From Halolamina sp. CBA1230 (GTDB taxonomy: Archaea; Halobacteriota; Halobacteria; Halobacteriales; Haloferacaceae): 64,000 bases of DNA. The translations under genes were made by a program, and so were the position numbers. The first letter of the stretch is position 1; the number at the start of each line of letters is the position of its first letter. Shown in pieces: positions 19,795 to 28,171 of the stretch. Below the pieces are notes generated by a model. That model saw only the letters and a program-made list of their open reading frames with translations, did no database searches and was not told where the DNA came from. The stretch covers positions 1,178,001 to 1,242,000 of the forward strand of contig NZ_CP054587.1 of the NCBI RefSeq assembly GCF_002025255.2, read 5' to 3'.

Positions 19795-20520
19795 ATGCGA
19801 ACACCTGCTGATCAGTCAGGGCTCGACCCGCTGAGCGGCGACCAGTCCGACGTCTTCGGCCCCGAACTCGGCGAGTTCCCCCACGCCGACGAGCGTCGGG
19901 CACAGGCGGCGACCGACGAAGGGATGAAGACCGGGACCACGACCATCGGCATCAACGCCGGCGACGCGGTCGTGCTGGCGACGGACATGCGCGCCAGCAT
20001 GGGCAACATGGTCTCCAGCAAGGACGTCCAGAAGGTCGAGCAGATCCACCCGACTGGCGCGCTCACCATCGCCGGCTCGGTGTCGGCGGCCCAGTCGCTG
20101 ATCGAGACGCTGAAAGCCGAGTCGAACCTGTTCGAGGTCCGCCGCAGCAAGCAGATGTCGATGCAGGCACTCTCCACGCTGACGGGGAACCTCCTGCGTT
20201 CGGGCGCGTTCTACATCGTCTCGCCCATCCTGGGCGGCGTCGACGATACGGGCGCACACGTCTACTCCATCGACGCGCTCGGCGGCACGACCGAGGAGGA
20301 GTACGCCGTCTCCGGCTCCGGCTCCCAGTTCGCGCTGGGCGTGCTCGAGCAGGAGTTCGACGAGGAGATGGGCGTCGAGGGCGCGAAAACCGTCGCCACC
20401 AAGGCGATCAAGAGCGCGATGGAGCGCGACACCGCCTCCGGCAACGGGATCAACATCGCCGTCGTGACCGACGAGGGCGTCGAGGTCACGAAGGAGAAGG
20501 ACATCGACAAGCTGCTCTAA
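19795..20520 (+). CDS. psmB: 20S proteasome beta subunit
   Basis: A 241-residue precursor of the catalytic proteasome subunit. The propeptide (residues 1-47) ends MKTG and is followed by TTTIGINAGDAVVLATD, so Thr48 becomes the N-terminal nucleophile after self-cleavage. The conserved Lys (RASMGNMVSSKDVQKVE) and GSGSQFALGVLE motif are present. With the alpha subunits and PAN ATPases it degrades unfolded or SAMP-tagged proteins, and a SAMP/MoaD-like gene lies elsewhere in this window. Length is normal for haloarchaea. Confidence 0.97.
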   Translation: MRTPADQSGLDPLSGDQSDVFGPELGEFPHADERRAQAATDEGMKTGTTTIGINAGDAVVLATDMRASMGNMVSSKDVQKVEQIHPTGALTIAGSVSAAQSLIETLKAESNLFEVRRSKQMSMQALSTLTGNLLRSGAFYIVSPILGGVDDTGAHVYSIDALGGTTEEEYAVSGSGSQFALGVLEQEFDEEMGVEGAKTVATKAIKSAMERDTASGNGINIAVVTDEGVEVTKEKDIDKLL

Positions 20521-20625
20521 GCCGACCGCGGCGCGCGACTGCTCGGAGCCGACGCCGTGATCGTGTCTGCCACCGAAACACTCGCGGTTCCGTTTTCCCC
20601 GTTCTTCACGGCCGAACAGCCCCAG

Positions 20626-22164
20626 CTACTCCCAGTGCTGGAACGCGCCCTGTAGCAGCGTCTCCCGCTGCTGGTGGACGTACTCGCGTTTGGTGTTCTG
20701 GACGGCGTCGGCGAACGACTCGCCGTCGTCGTACCGCTCCCGGGCGCGGTCGAGCTTCCACGACGCCGGCGTCACCCGGTTCTCGACGCGGTAGCGCAGC
20801 GGCGCGAGATACTCCTCGGCGGCGGCCTCCGAGCAGCCGGCCGACTGCAGCCCCGCGCTCGCGTTCGCGAGCAGGTCGTCGTACAGCTCGTCGAGGTCGG
20901 TCGTCGGCTCGCCGTGGGTCGTGATCCAGTTCAGGTCGGCGTCCAGCCCCGCCCGCATCGCGTCGTAGAAGTTCGACTCGGCGTCGTCCCAGTCGAGGTC
21001 GGCCACCGGGTGGCCGTGGCGGGGGAGCTGCTGCATCAGTCCCGCGAACGCCGCGAGGAACGACACCGTGTCCTTCACGGTCGGCTGGCCGGGCAGCGGG
21101 CGGAACTCGATCCGTGCGTTGGCGTCCGAGCGGGTCGACCCGCCGAACACCGGCCGGACCCAGCGCCAGTACGTGCCGTGTTTCGCCCGGAACGTGGGGA
21201 ACTGGTCGTCGAAGCGATCGCCGTCCTCGTCGTCGGTCGGGATGGGTACCACCACGTCGTCGCCGGCGATGCGGTCGACCGCCTCCTCGACGGTGTCGAG
21301 ATCCGACGGGAACGCCACCTTCTCCGCGCCGTCGGTGTTGAGCACCGACTCGAACACGAGGATGCGGTGTTCCATGTACGCCTCGTCGAAGATCGTCTCC
21401 GGGTCGACGCCGTTCTCGTACAGATCCGGCGGGAAGAAGGGGGCGTTCACGCCGAGCGCGAGCAGCGGGCCGGCGACCCGAAGCGCGTACGTGTGATGGC
21501 GGGGGAGGTCGGCCGCGCGGCTCATCTGGTAGTGGGGCTGGATCGAGGTGATCAGGCTCTCGGGCATCACCGTGTCCGACTCGATGTCGACGTTCGGCGC
21601 GTCGACGGTCAGCGGCGGGTCGAACGCGCCGCTGTTGGACATCGCGTGGTAGCGGACGGCGTCGCTCATGTTGACCGCGACGCGGACGCCGTCGTCGACG
21701 ACGCTGTCGGTGAGGTACTCGCGGGCCGTCTCGCCGGCGGGCGGGATCGTCCAGATCCCGTCGCTCACCAGCCGCATCCCCTCGGCTTTGGTGCAGTCGC
21801 GGGCGTTCTGGAGATGTGACCGGATCTCGGCGGCCTGTGCGGCCATCCCGTAGCTGTTGAACGGCTGGGGGCTGGTGGTCATCTCGGCGTTGTGCAGCCC
21901 CAGCTCCTTCTCGAAGTCGATCAGGTCGAACAGCCGCCGGGGCACCCGCATCAGCGTGCCGTCGGTCGCCTCGTTCTCGGCCCACCGACCGTCGGCGGCG
22001 GCGTAGAACTCGTACTCCATCCCCACCACCGAGCGGTGGTTGTCGAAGGCGCCCTCCCGGAGCAGCGACTTGACGACCTCGGCGTCCTGGGCTGCCTGCT
22101 GGGCGAACGCGTCGGCGTCGACGGACTGCACCTCCCTGACCCGCTCGGCGAGCGTCTGATCCAT
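20626..22164 (-). CDS. Glutamate-cysteine ligase-like protein (GCS2 superfamily)
   Basis: A 512-residue protein. The motif SVVGMEYEFYAA near residue 45 matches the GxE-x-E substrate/metal-binding start of GCS2-type carboxylate-amine ligases; later NAEMTTSPQPFNS and NARIEFRPLPGQPTVKDTVS fit the second set of conserved acidic and Arg residues. Haloarchaea use gamma-glutamylcysteine as their main thiol, and this family joins glutamate to an amine with ATP. The protein is longer than the usual haloarchaeal GshA, so a different amine acceptor is possible. The ATG at 22164 begins the conserved region. Divergent from ligA with about 100 bp between. Confidence 0.75.
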   Translation of the reverse strand: MDQTLAERVREVQSVDADAFAQQAAQDAEVVKSLLREGAFDNHRSVVGMEYEFYAAADGRWAENEATDGTLMRVPRRLFDLIDFEKELGLHNAEMTTSPQPFNSYGMAAQAAEIRSHLQNARDCTKAEGMRLVSDGIWTIPPAGETAREYLTDSVVDDGVRVAVNMSDAVRYHAMSNSGAFDPPLTVDAPNVDIESDTVMPESLITSIQPHYQMSRAADLPRHHTYALRVAGPLLALGVNAPFFPPDLYENGVDPETIFDEAYMEHRILVFESVLNTDGAEKVAFPSDLDTVEEAVDRIAGDDVVVPIPTDDEDGDRFDDQFPTFRAKHGTYWRWVRPVFGGSTRSDANARIEFRPLPGQPTVKDTVSFLAAFAGLMQQLPRHGHPVADLDWDDAESNFYDAMRAGLDADLNWITTHGEPTTDLDELYDDLLANASAGLQSAGCSEAAAEEYLAPLRYRVENRVTPASWKLDRARERYDDGESFADAVQNTKREYVHQQRETLLQGAFQHWE

Positions 22165-22264
22165 GCCCGTTGCTGTGTGTGCGGACAGGGAAGAACCCGT
22201 GGGCCGACGGCTGGCGCGCGCCGCATCGGCGGCCTTTTTTCGGCCTTCCCCGTAGCCCGGGTCG

Positions 22265-23983
22265 ATGCAGTTCGCCGCCTTCGCCGACCGCGCCGCCGAA
22301 CTGGAAGCCGAGCCCGCCGACCTCGAGACCGTCTCGCTGGTCGCGGCCCTGCTGGAGGACGCCGGCGGCGACATCGAGACCGTCGCGCGCTTCCTCCAAG
22401 GACGGGTGTTCCCGGGCTGGGACGCCCGCACGCTCGACGTGGGTCCCGCGCTCTGCTACGCGGCGCTGGCGAAAGCCGCCGGCACGAACGTCACCGCCGA
22501 CGACATCGAGGAACGGCTGGCCGACGAGGGCGAGATCGGCGCCGTCGCCGCGGGACTGAATCTCGGCGGCCAGCAGGGGCTGCGCGCGTTCGCGGCCGAA
22601 GGGGGCGCCGCCAGCGACGGCCCCACGCTCGCCGAGATCGACGAGGCGCTCCGGGAGATCGCCGCCGCCGAGGGGGCGGGCAGCGAGGACACCAAGCTCG
22701 CCACGCTGTTCGGCCTGTTCTCACGGGTCAGCGACGCGGAGGCGCGCTACCTCGCCCGCCTCGTGCTCGGGGAGATGCGGTTGGGGGTCGGCGAGGGGGC
22801 GGTTCGGGACGCCGTGGCGGAGGCGTTCGAAGTCGAGGCGGGGCTCGTCGCCGACGCGCTCCAGGTGAGCAACGACTACGGCCGGGTCGCCCGGATCGCC
22901 CGCGACGAGGGGGAAGACGGGCTGGAGGAGATGAGTCTCACGGTCGGCCGGCCGGTCCAGTCGATGCTCGCACAGGCCGGCACCGTCACCGGCGCGCTGG
23001 AGTCCTGGGCGGAAGTCGCCGCGGAGATCAAGTTCGACGGCGCGCGCGTCCAGCTCCACCACCACCCCAACGGGATCGCGCCGCCCGAGGCCGACCGCGA
23101 GCCGACGCCCGACGATCCGACCGTCCGGCTCTACTCCCGGAACACCTCGGAGGTCACGGACGCCCTCCCCGAGATCAGGGAGTTCGCCGCGGAACGGCTC
23201 GACGCGCCGGCGATCCTCGACGGCGAGGTGGTCGCGGTCGACGACGACGGCGGCCCGCTGCCGTTCCAGGAGGTGCTGCGGCGCTTCCGCCGGAAACACG
23301 ACGTCGAGCAGATGCGCGAGGCGGTCGAACTCGAACTCCACGCGTTCGACTGCCTGCTCGACGGGCGCGAGGGGAGCGACGGGACGGACCTGCTCGACGC
23401 GCCGTTCCGGGAGCGCCACGGTCGACTGAGCGACCTCCTGCCCGCGGCCGCGAGCGAGGTGCTGTACAGCGACGACGCCGACGAGATCGAGGCGTTCGAG
23501 CGGGACGCGCTGGAAGCGGGCCACGAGGGGATCATGCTCAAACGGCCCGACTCCGCGTACACCCCCGGCGACCGCGGGCAGGACTGGCTCAAGCGCAAGC
23601 CGGACGTGGAGACGCTGGACTGCGTCGTCACCGGCGCGGAGTGGGGCGAGGGGCGCCGCGCCAACGAGTTCGGCACGTTCCTGCTCGCGGTGCAGGGCGA
23701 CGACGGCTACGAGACCGTCGGCAAGGTCGCGACGGGGATCACCGACGAGGAGCTCGCGGAGCTGACGGAACTGCTCGAACCCCACGTCGTCCACGAGGAC
23801 GGCCAGACCGTCGAGTTCCGGCCCGAAGTCGTGTTCGAGGTCGGGTACGAGGAAATTCAAGAGTCGCCGACCTACGGCGCCGGCTACGCGCTTCGGTTCC
23901 CGCGGTTCGTGGGGGTTCGGGAGGACAAGTCGCCCGGGGATGCGGACACTGTCGAGCGTGTGGAGCGGTTGGCCGACGACTGA
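22265..23983 (+). CDS. ligA: ATP-dependent DNA ligase
   Basis: A 572-residue archaeal-type DNA ligase. The N-terminal DNA-binding domain (about 1-220) is followed by the adenylation motif AEIKFDGARVQLHHH, where the Lys takes AMP, then LDGEVVAVDDDGGPLPFQEVL (motif III/IIIa region) and GIMLKRPDSAYTPG with the motif V Lys. The OB-fold C-terminus contains VEFRPEVVFEVGYEEIQESP. It seals nicks during replication and repair. Length agrees with other haloarchaeal LigA proteins. It starts 101 bp from the divergent GCS-like gene. Confidence 0.96.
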   Translation: MQFAAFADRAAELEAEPADLETVSLVAALLEDAGGDIETVARFLQGRVFPGWDARTLDVGPALCYAALAKAAGTNVTADDIEERLADEGEIGAVAAGLNLGGQQGLRAFAAEGGAASDGPTLAEIDEALREIAAAEGAGSEDTKLATLFGLFSRVSDAEARYLARLVLGEMRLGVGEGAVRDAVAEAFEVEAGLVADALQVSNDYGRVARIARDEGEDGLEEMSLTVGRPVQSMLAQAGTVTGALESWAEVAAEIKFDGARVQLHHHPNGIAPPEADREPTPDDPTVRLYSRNTSEVTDALPEIREFAAERLDAPAILDGEVVAVDDDGGPLPFQEVLRRFRRKHDVEQMREAVELELHAFDCLLDGREGSDGTDLLDAPFRERHGRLSDLLPAAASEVLYSDDADEIEAFERDALEAGHEGIMLKRPDSAYTPGDRGQDWLKRKPDVETLDCVVTGAEWGEGRRANEFGTFLLAVQGDDGYETVGKVATGITDEELAELTELLEPHVVHEDGQTVEFRPEVVFEVGYEEIQESPTYGAGYALRFPRFVGVREDKSPGDADTVERVERLADD

Positions 23984-24172
23984 TCGGCCTGGAAGTCGTT
24001 TTGTTTGACAGCCCGCTGATTCACTGGGTACTGCAACCGCGACAGCATCTCGATCGTTGGCACCTTGTGACCGCACCGCCCCGCACAGCCCTCGAACCTC
24101 CCCAGCCGATTCGCTCCCTCACTTCGTTCGGTCGCTCATCCCTCGCGCGCTCGTTCGCGCAGGGACGCGTCG

Positions 24173-24351
24173 TGCGGGCGACCCACGCGTCGCCCGCACT
24201 GCCAGCGAGACCTCCGGTCTCGCCCTGCTCACGTCGCGCGCCGACCGCCACCGCGGTGCGGTGGCGGTGGACGCCTCGCGATCGGCGACGGTCGCCGATC
24301 GCGGGGGGAGGGGTGGGGATTCCGGGCTGTGCCGAGCCCTGTGCTCGGCAC
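24173..24351 (+). repeat. Cluster of short perfect palindromes in a 537-bp intergenic region
   Basis: The gap between ligA (ends 23983) and the MBL gene (24521) carries no convincing gene. It holds at least five hairpins: TGCGGGCGAC/GTCGCCCGCA (24173-24198), GCGAGACC/GGTCTCGC with a 3-nt loop (24205-24223), ACCGCCACCGC/GCGGTGGCGGT with a 3-nt loop (24244-24268), CGCGATCGGCGA/TCGCCGATCGCG with a 3-nt loop (24277-24303), and GTGCCGAG/CTCGGCAC (24329-24351). Proteins predicted across it on either strand are rich in Arg, Pro and Ser and look spurious. The 3-nt-loop style is shared with the array at 52951-53296. Confidence 0.85.
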
Positions 24352-24520
24352 TCTGCGGTCGCAAGTGTGCTACGAACGAGCTGCTGTTGCTGTGGCAGGT
24401 GCTGGCTGAGTTGCCAACGATCGAACTGCTGTCGCAGCGACTCGCGTCGGTAGCTGTTCGAAAAACCTCACCCAAAACCGCTCCACAAACCCCTAAGACC
24501 GCCCCGTCCCACCAACGACC

Positions 24521-25300
24521 ATGACCGTACACCACGACGGCCTCGCCGTCACCTGGTTCGGCTACGCGACCACCCGCATCGAGACGCCCGGCGGCTTCGT
24601 CGCCTACCTCGACCCCGGCCGCTACGGCGTGCTCACGGGCGAGTGGACCCCCGTCGGCGGCGGCAACCCCAAAGACGCTGCCCACCCGCGATCAACCGAC
24701 TACCGCGCGGAGGACGCCGATCTGGTCTGTGTCACTCACGACCACCACTACGACTCCGACGCCATCCGCCGCGTCGCGAACGAGGGGACGACCGTCGTCG
24801 TCTACGAGGCCGTCGACCCGTCGGGGATCGACCGCGACGTCGACCCCGTCTCTGAGCTCCCGGGCGAGGTCGTCCGGATCGGCGAGGAAGACCACATCGC
24901 GATCGACGGCGTCGACGGGGGTGCGGACGTGTGGTCGGTCCCGGCGTACAACGAACCCGACGGCCCGCGCGCCGACGCGGACGGCGACGTGAGCCACCCG
25001 AAGGGGTTCGGCGTTGGGTACCGACTCTCGCTCGGCGGTACCTCCGTCTTCTGGCCCGGCGACAGCGACGCGCTGGACGCGTTCGCCGAGATCTCGGCGT
25101 CGCTGTTCCTCGCGAACATCGGCGGCACCGTCGTCAGCACCGCCGCGGAGTCGGCCGACCTCGCCGAGCGCATGGAGCCGGACCTGGTGCTGCCGGTCCA
25201 CTACAACACGATCGAGATCCTGCAGGCGGACTCAGGCGAGTTCGCCAAAGACATCGCCAAGCGTGGGGTTCCGGTCGTGCTCGACGAGCAGGAGGGGTAG
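24521..25300 (+). CDS. MBL-fold metallo-hydrolase (UlaG-like)
   Basis: A 259-residue metallo-beta-lactamase-fold protein. The metal motif appears as VCVTHDHHYDSDAI near residue 70, with VFWPGDSDAL later as the second Asp site and VLPVHYNTIEIL as the last His. This pattern fits the UlaG/L-ascorbate-lactonase-like branch, cytoplasmic Zn or Mn hydrolases of unclear substrate in archaea. A CCTAAGACC box about 28 nt upstream may be the promoter. It follows the hairpin-rich gap after ligA. Confidence 0.85.
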   Translation: MTVHHDGLAVTWFGYATTRIETPGGFVAYLDPGRYGVLTGEWTPVGGGNPKDAAHPRSTDYRAEDADLVCVTHDHHYDSDAIRRVANEGTTVVVYEAVDPSGIDRDVDPVSELPGEVVRIGEEDHIAIDGVDGGADVWSVPAYNEPDGPRADADGDVSHPKGFGVGYRLSLGGTSVFWPGDSDALDAFAEISASLFLANIGGTVVSTAAESADLAERMEPDLVLPVHYNTIEILQADSGEFAKDIAKRGVPVVLDEQEG

Positions 25301-25318
25301 AGGGAGAGAGACGACCGC

Positions 25319-25852
25319 TCAGTGCCCGGTCTCGCCCGCCGGCGCCTCCATCGAGTCGATCTCGAGGATCACCACGTTCGCGGTGGCGTCCTTCCCGTCG
25401 ACGGTCCCTTCGACGACCAGGGAAGACAGCGGGGTGGGTCCGGCGCGAACCTCGTCGCCCTCGTGGAACTCCTTCACCGAGCCGCGCAGGTGGAGTTCGG
25501 CCCGACAGAGGTCGGGGTTATGGACGCTGGTGAGGTGGATCTCCTCGACGTTGACGTTCGACAGCTCCTCGCCCTCGTGGACCAGCGGCACCGATGCCGG
25601 CTCGTCCATCTGCTGGACGTCGAGCGCGTCGAACGCGTTGGTCGTCGGCCTGTACCCGCCCTTCGGGCCGGGGACGCCCTCCACCAACTGGAGCGCTTTC
25701 AGGCTCTGCATCTGGTTCCGGATCGTCCCGGGGTTGCGCCCCACCTCGTCGGCGATCGTCTCGCCCTTGACCGCGGACTCGGTCTCCCCGTGGAGGTTGA
25801 CGAGCGCCCTGAGGATCGTTCGCTGGCTGGCCGTCAGCTCGATCGAAGACAT
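25319..25852 (-). CDS. Winged-helix transcriptional regulator (Rrf2-like)
   Basis: A 177-residue protein, very conserved among haloarchaea as I remember it. Residues 1-70 form a winged helix: LTASQRTILRALVNLHGETE, then GETIADEVGRNPGTIRNQMQ as the recognition helix, followed by GPKGGYRPT as the wing. This arrangement is commonly labelled Rrf2-like. The C-terminal domain (about 85-177, ending SMEAPAGETGH) is acidic beta-rich and may sense a ligand; no Cys cluster is present, so it is not an Fe-S Rrf2 protein. The ATG at 25852 is supported by a leaderless TATA box; the longer frame to 26131 is not. Confidence 0.85.
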   Translation of the reverse strand: MSSIELTASQRTILRALVNLHGETESAVKGETIADEVGRNPGTIRNQMQSLKALQLVEGVPGPKGGYRPTTNAFDALDVQQMDEPASVPLVHEGEELSNVNVEEIHLTSVHNPDLCRAELHLRGSVKEFHEGDEVRAGPTPLSSLVVEGTVDGKDATANVVILEIDSMEAPAGETGH

Positions 25853-25877
25853 TTGTTGACTGATTGCCCGTCGGAGT

Positions 25878-25886
25878 ACATAAACC
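25878..25886 (-). promoter_or_regulatory. TATA box of the Rrf2-like regulator
   Basis: GGTTTATGT on the minus strand, centred about 30 nt upstream of the ATG at 25852. Confidence 0.65.
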
Positions 25887-26030
25887 TGCGGCCGACTCCC
25901 GAAACGCTGGAAGTAGTCTCGTTCGATAGCACGAAAACTGATGTATCCATCCAAAACTTCCACACAGCCCGGACACACGTGGGTATCGCCGAACGACAGG
26001 CCTTTGCCGCCGCCGGGTGGAGAGTCGCGC

Positions 26031-26984
26031 ATGAACGGCAAGCGCGTGCTCGTCACCGGCGGCGCGGGGTTCATCGGCTCGAACCTCTCGAACCATCTCG
26101 CGGCCGACAACGAAGTGATCGCGCTGGACAACTGCTATCTCGGTACCCCCGAGAACCTGTCCGACGACGTGATCTTCGCGGAGGCGGACGTGCTCGACGA
26201 CGAGCTCCCGACCGACGTCGACGTCGTGTTCCACCTCGCCGCGCTCTCCTCCCGGGAGATGCTGGAGGAGAACCCACGACAGGGCGCCCGGGTGAACGTC
26301 GAGGGGTTCGTCAACGTCGTCGAACAGGCGATGGACGACGGCTGCGAGACGTTCGTCTACGCCTCCACCTCCTCGATCTACGGGAGCCAGGAGGAGCCCT
26401 GCTCCGAGGAGATGGAGATCGAGGCGTCGACGGGGTACGACGCGTCGATGCTCGGCCGCGAGCGCTACGCGGAGTACTACTCGGACTTCCACGACCTCAC
26501 GCTCGCGGGGATGCGCTTCTTCTCCGTCTACCAGGGGTACGGCGGCAACGAGGAGCACAAAGGCGAGTACGCCAACACGATCGCGCAGTTCGCCGACGCG
26601 ATCGCCGACGGCGAGTCGCCGGTGCTCTGGGGCGACGGCACGCAGACGCGCGATTTCACCCACGTCGAGGACATCGTGCGCGGCCTCGAACTCGCCGCCG
26701 AGAACGAACTCGACGGCGTGTACAACCTCGGCGTCGGCGACCCGTACACGTTCAACGAGATGGTCGGGATGATCAACGAGGAGCTCGGCACCGACGTGGA
26801 TCCCGTCTACGAGCCGGTTCCCCTGGAGAACTACGTCTACCACACCCACGCCGACGCCACGAAATTCAAAGAGGCCACGGGGTGGGAGCCCGAGATCAGC
26901 TTCGAGGAGGGCGTGAGCCGGGTGTGTGAGCCGTACGAGCAGCGGGAGGACGGCGAGCAGGAGCGCGAACGCGTCCGGGAGTAG
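26031..26984 (+). CDS. NAD-dependent epimerase/dehydratase (extended SDR)
   Basis: A 317-residue Rossmann protein of the UDP-glucose 4-epimerase type. It begins MNGKRVLVTGGAGFIGSNLS, the G-x-x-G-x-x-G NAD motif, and has FHLAALSSRE, YASTSSIYG with the catalytic-type Ser, and RDFTHVEDIVRGLELA. The usual catalytic YxxxK is replaced by YDASM, so the Lys is missing. The enzyme may therefore be altered or inactive, or a different residue may serve. It probably acts on nucleotide sugars for surface glycans. The ATG at 26031 starts the Rossmann strand; the frame to 25941 adds a non-conserved tail. Confidence 0.88.
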   Translation: MNGKRVLVTGGAGFIGSNLSNHLAADNEVIALDNCYLGTPENLSDDVIFAEADVLDDELPTDVDVVFHLAALSSREMLEENPRQGARVNVEGFVNVVEQAMDDGCETFVYASTSSIYGSQEEPCSEEMEIEASTGYDASMLGRERYAEYYSDFHDLTLAGMRFFSVYQGYGGNEEHKGEYANTIAQFADAIADGESPVLWGDGTQTRDFTHVEDIVRGLELAAENELDGVYNLGVGDPYTFNEMVGMINEELGTDVDPVYEPVPLENYVYHTHADATKFKEATGWEPEISFEEGVSRVCEPYEQREDGEQERERVRE

Positions 26985-27155
26985 TCACCCCTCGAGCCCG
27001 GACGAGTCCGGTTGGATCACCCCGATCACGCCGAACAGGTAGCCGAGAACGAGTATCAGGAGGCCGACACCACCTCCCGTGGTGGCCGCGCCGAGCGAGA
27101 CGAAACCGCCGAACAGGAGGGTCAACAGGCCGAGTCGGTACACCGTCTGGCTCAT
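26985..27155 (-). CDS. Small two-helix membrane protein (56 aa)
   Basis: A 56-residue protein, MSQTVYRLGLLTLLFGGFVS..., with two hydrophobic helices separated by a Gly-rich turn (TTGGG) and a short acidic tail. It is directly adjacent to the 3' end of the epimerase gene (stop codons abut) and about 80 bp from the divergent RNase H-like gene. Membrane-protein composition and position suggest a real gene. No known family. Confidence 0.6.
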   Translation of the reverse strand: MSQTVYRLGLLTLLFGGFVSLGAATTGGGVGLLILVLGYLFGVIGVIQPDSSGLEG

Positions 27156-27207
27156 CGACGCCGAGTTCCCACGGCGGCCGCGTAGTTCTTTCGTCCGGAG
27201 CGCCGAG

Positions 27208-27213
27208 TTTATA
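27208..27213 (+). promoter_or_regulatory. TATA box of the 27238 gene
   Basis: GAGTTTATAGCC with TTTATA centred 28 nt before the ATG at 27238, as expected for a leaderless message. Confidence 0.7.
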
Positions 27214-27237
27214 GCCGAGAGCCGACCCACTCCGATC

Positions 27238-27978
27238 ATGCGCGTCGAGAACTCCTTCATCCCCGTCCGCGGCGTCGGCGAGACCACCGAGCGCCGGCTC
27301 TGGGCGGACGACATCACCCACTGGGACGACTTCCACCCGAGCGCGGTCGGCCACAAGACGGGCGAGCGCGTCGAGTCGTTCATCGACAAGGCCCGCCCCC
27401 GTCTCGACGCCGGCGACGCCGCCTTCTTCGATCGGGCGTTCCCGAGCGGCGAGCGCTGGCGCCTGTACGAGAACTTCCGGGAGTCGGCCTGCTTCTTCGA
27501 CATCGAGACCACGGGGCTCGACCACGACCGGAACAAAGTCACGACCGTGTCGTTCCACCGCGACGGCGAGACGACCACGCTCGTCCGTGGCGACGACCTG
27601 ACCGCCGAGAACGTCCGTGCGGAGTTCGACGCCGCCGACCTGCTGGTGACGTTCAACGGCAAGCGCTTCGACGTGCCGTTCCTCGAGAGCTCCTTCGGTC
27701 TCGACGTGGGGACGCCCCATCTCGACCTGATGTACACCTGCAAGAAGCTCGGGCTCTCGGGTGGCCTGAAGCCGATCGAGGGGGAGATCGGCATCGAGCG
27801 CGACCGGCCCGACATCTCCGGCCGGGACGCGGTGCGGCTCTGGAAGGAGCACGAGCGCGGCGAGGACGGCTCGCTGGAGACGCTGATCTCCTACAACCGC
27901 GAGGACGCGGTGAACCTCCGGGCGCTGGCCGACGAGGCGACCGAACGGCTGGACCGCCGGAAGTTCGTAGACGGTTGA
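27238..27978 (+). CDS. Ribonuclease H-like (YprB/RNase_H_2) exonuclease-type protein
   Basis: A 246-residue soluble protein. The core from residue 84 reads CFFDIETTGLDHDRNKVTT, the Exo I motif DxE of the DnaQ/RNase H-like superfamily; LLVTFNGKRFDVPFLESSF is Exo II and LISYNREDAVNLRAL gives the late Asp of Exo III. This matches the YprB-type RNase H-like family, likely a 3'-5' nuclease. The N-terminal 80 residues resemble a helix-hairpin-helix region (GVGETTERRLWADDITHWDD). Its stop codon is followed after a few bases by two tandem copies of a structured repeat. Confidence 0.85.
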   Translation: MRVENSFIPVRGVGETTERRLWADDITHWDDFHPSAVGHKTGERVESFIDKARPRLDAGDAAFFDRAFPSGERWRLYENFRESACFFDIETTGLDHDRNKVTTVSFHRDGETTTLVRGDDLTAENVRAEFDAADLLVTFNGKRFDVPFLESSFGLDVGTPHLDLMYTCKKLGLSGGLKPIEGEIGIERDRPDISGRDAVRLWKEHERGEDGSLETLISYNREDAVNLRALADEATERLDRRKFVDG

Positions 27979-27986
27979 TCTCGGCC

Positions 27987-28039
27987 GCGGCGCGCGACCT
28001 GCCGTGACCGTCGGGTCACGGCAACGGAGCCCATGCCGC
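27987..28039 (+). repeat. Structured repeat element, copy A
   Basis: Outer stem GCGGC/GCCGC (27987-27991 and 28035-28039), conserved string GCGCGACCTG, inner hairpin TGCCGTGACC/GGTCACGGCA with a GTCG loop (28000-28023), then conserved GGAGCCCATGCCG. It starts 8 bp after the stop codon of the RNase H-like gene. Copy B follows with a 71-bp period. Confidence 0.9.
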
Positions 28040-28053
28040 AGTCGTGGACCCCC

Positions 28054-28114
28054 GACCGCGGCGCGTGACCTGCCGTGACCGTCGGGTCACGGCAACGGAG
28101 CCCATGCCGCGGTC
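28054..28114 (+). repeat. Structured repeat element, copy B
   Basis: The same element with a longer outer stem GACCGCGGC/GCCGCGGTC (28054-28062, 28106-28114) and an inner hairpin identical to copy A (28071-28094). It differs from copy A mainly in the outer stem and by one base in the 5' conserved string (GCGTGACCTG). Confidence 0.9.
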
Positions 28115-28171
28115 GTGACACCGACCACACCTCCCACGGACTTTTGTAGTCCCCGACAGATTCCCGCGGGT

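Noticed and set aside
21892..24453. 853-codon frame on the plus strand over ligA
   Set aside because: Arg/Gly-rich shadow of ligA in another frame, running into the hairpin region; no domain recognised.
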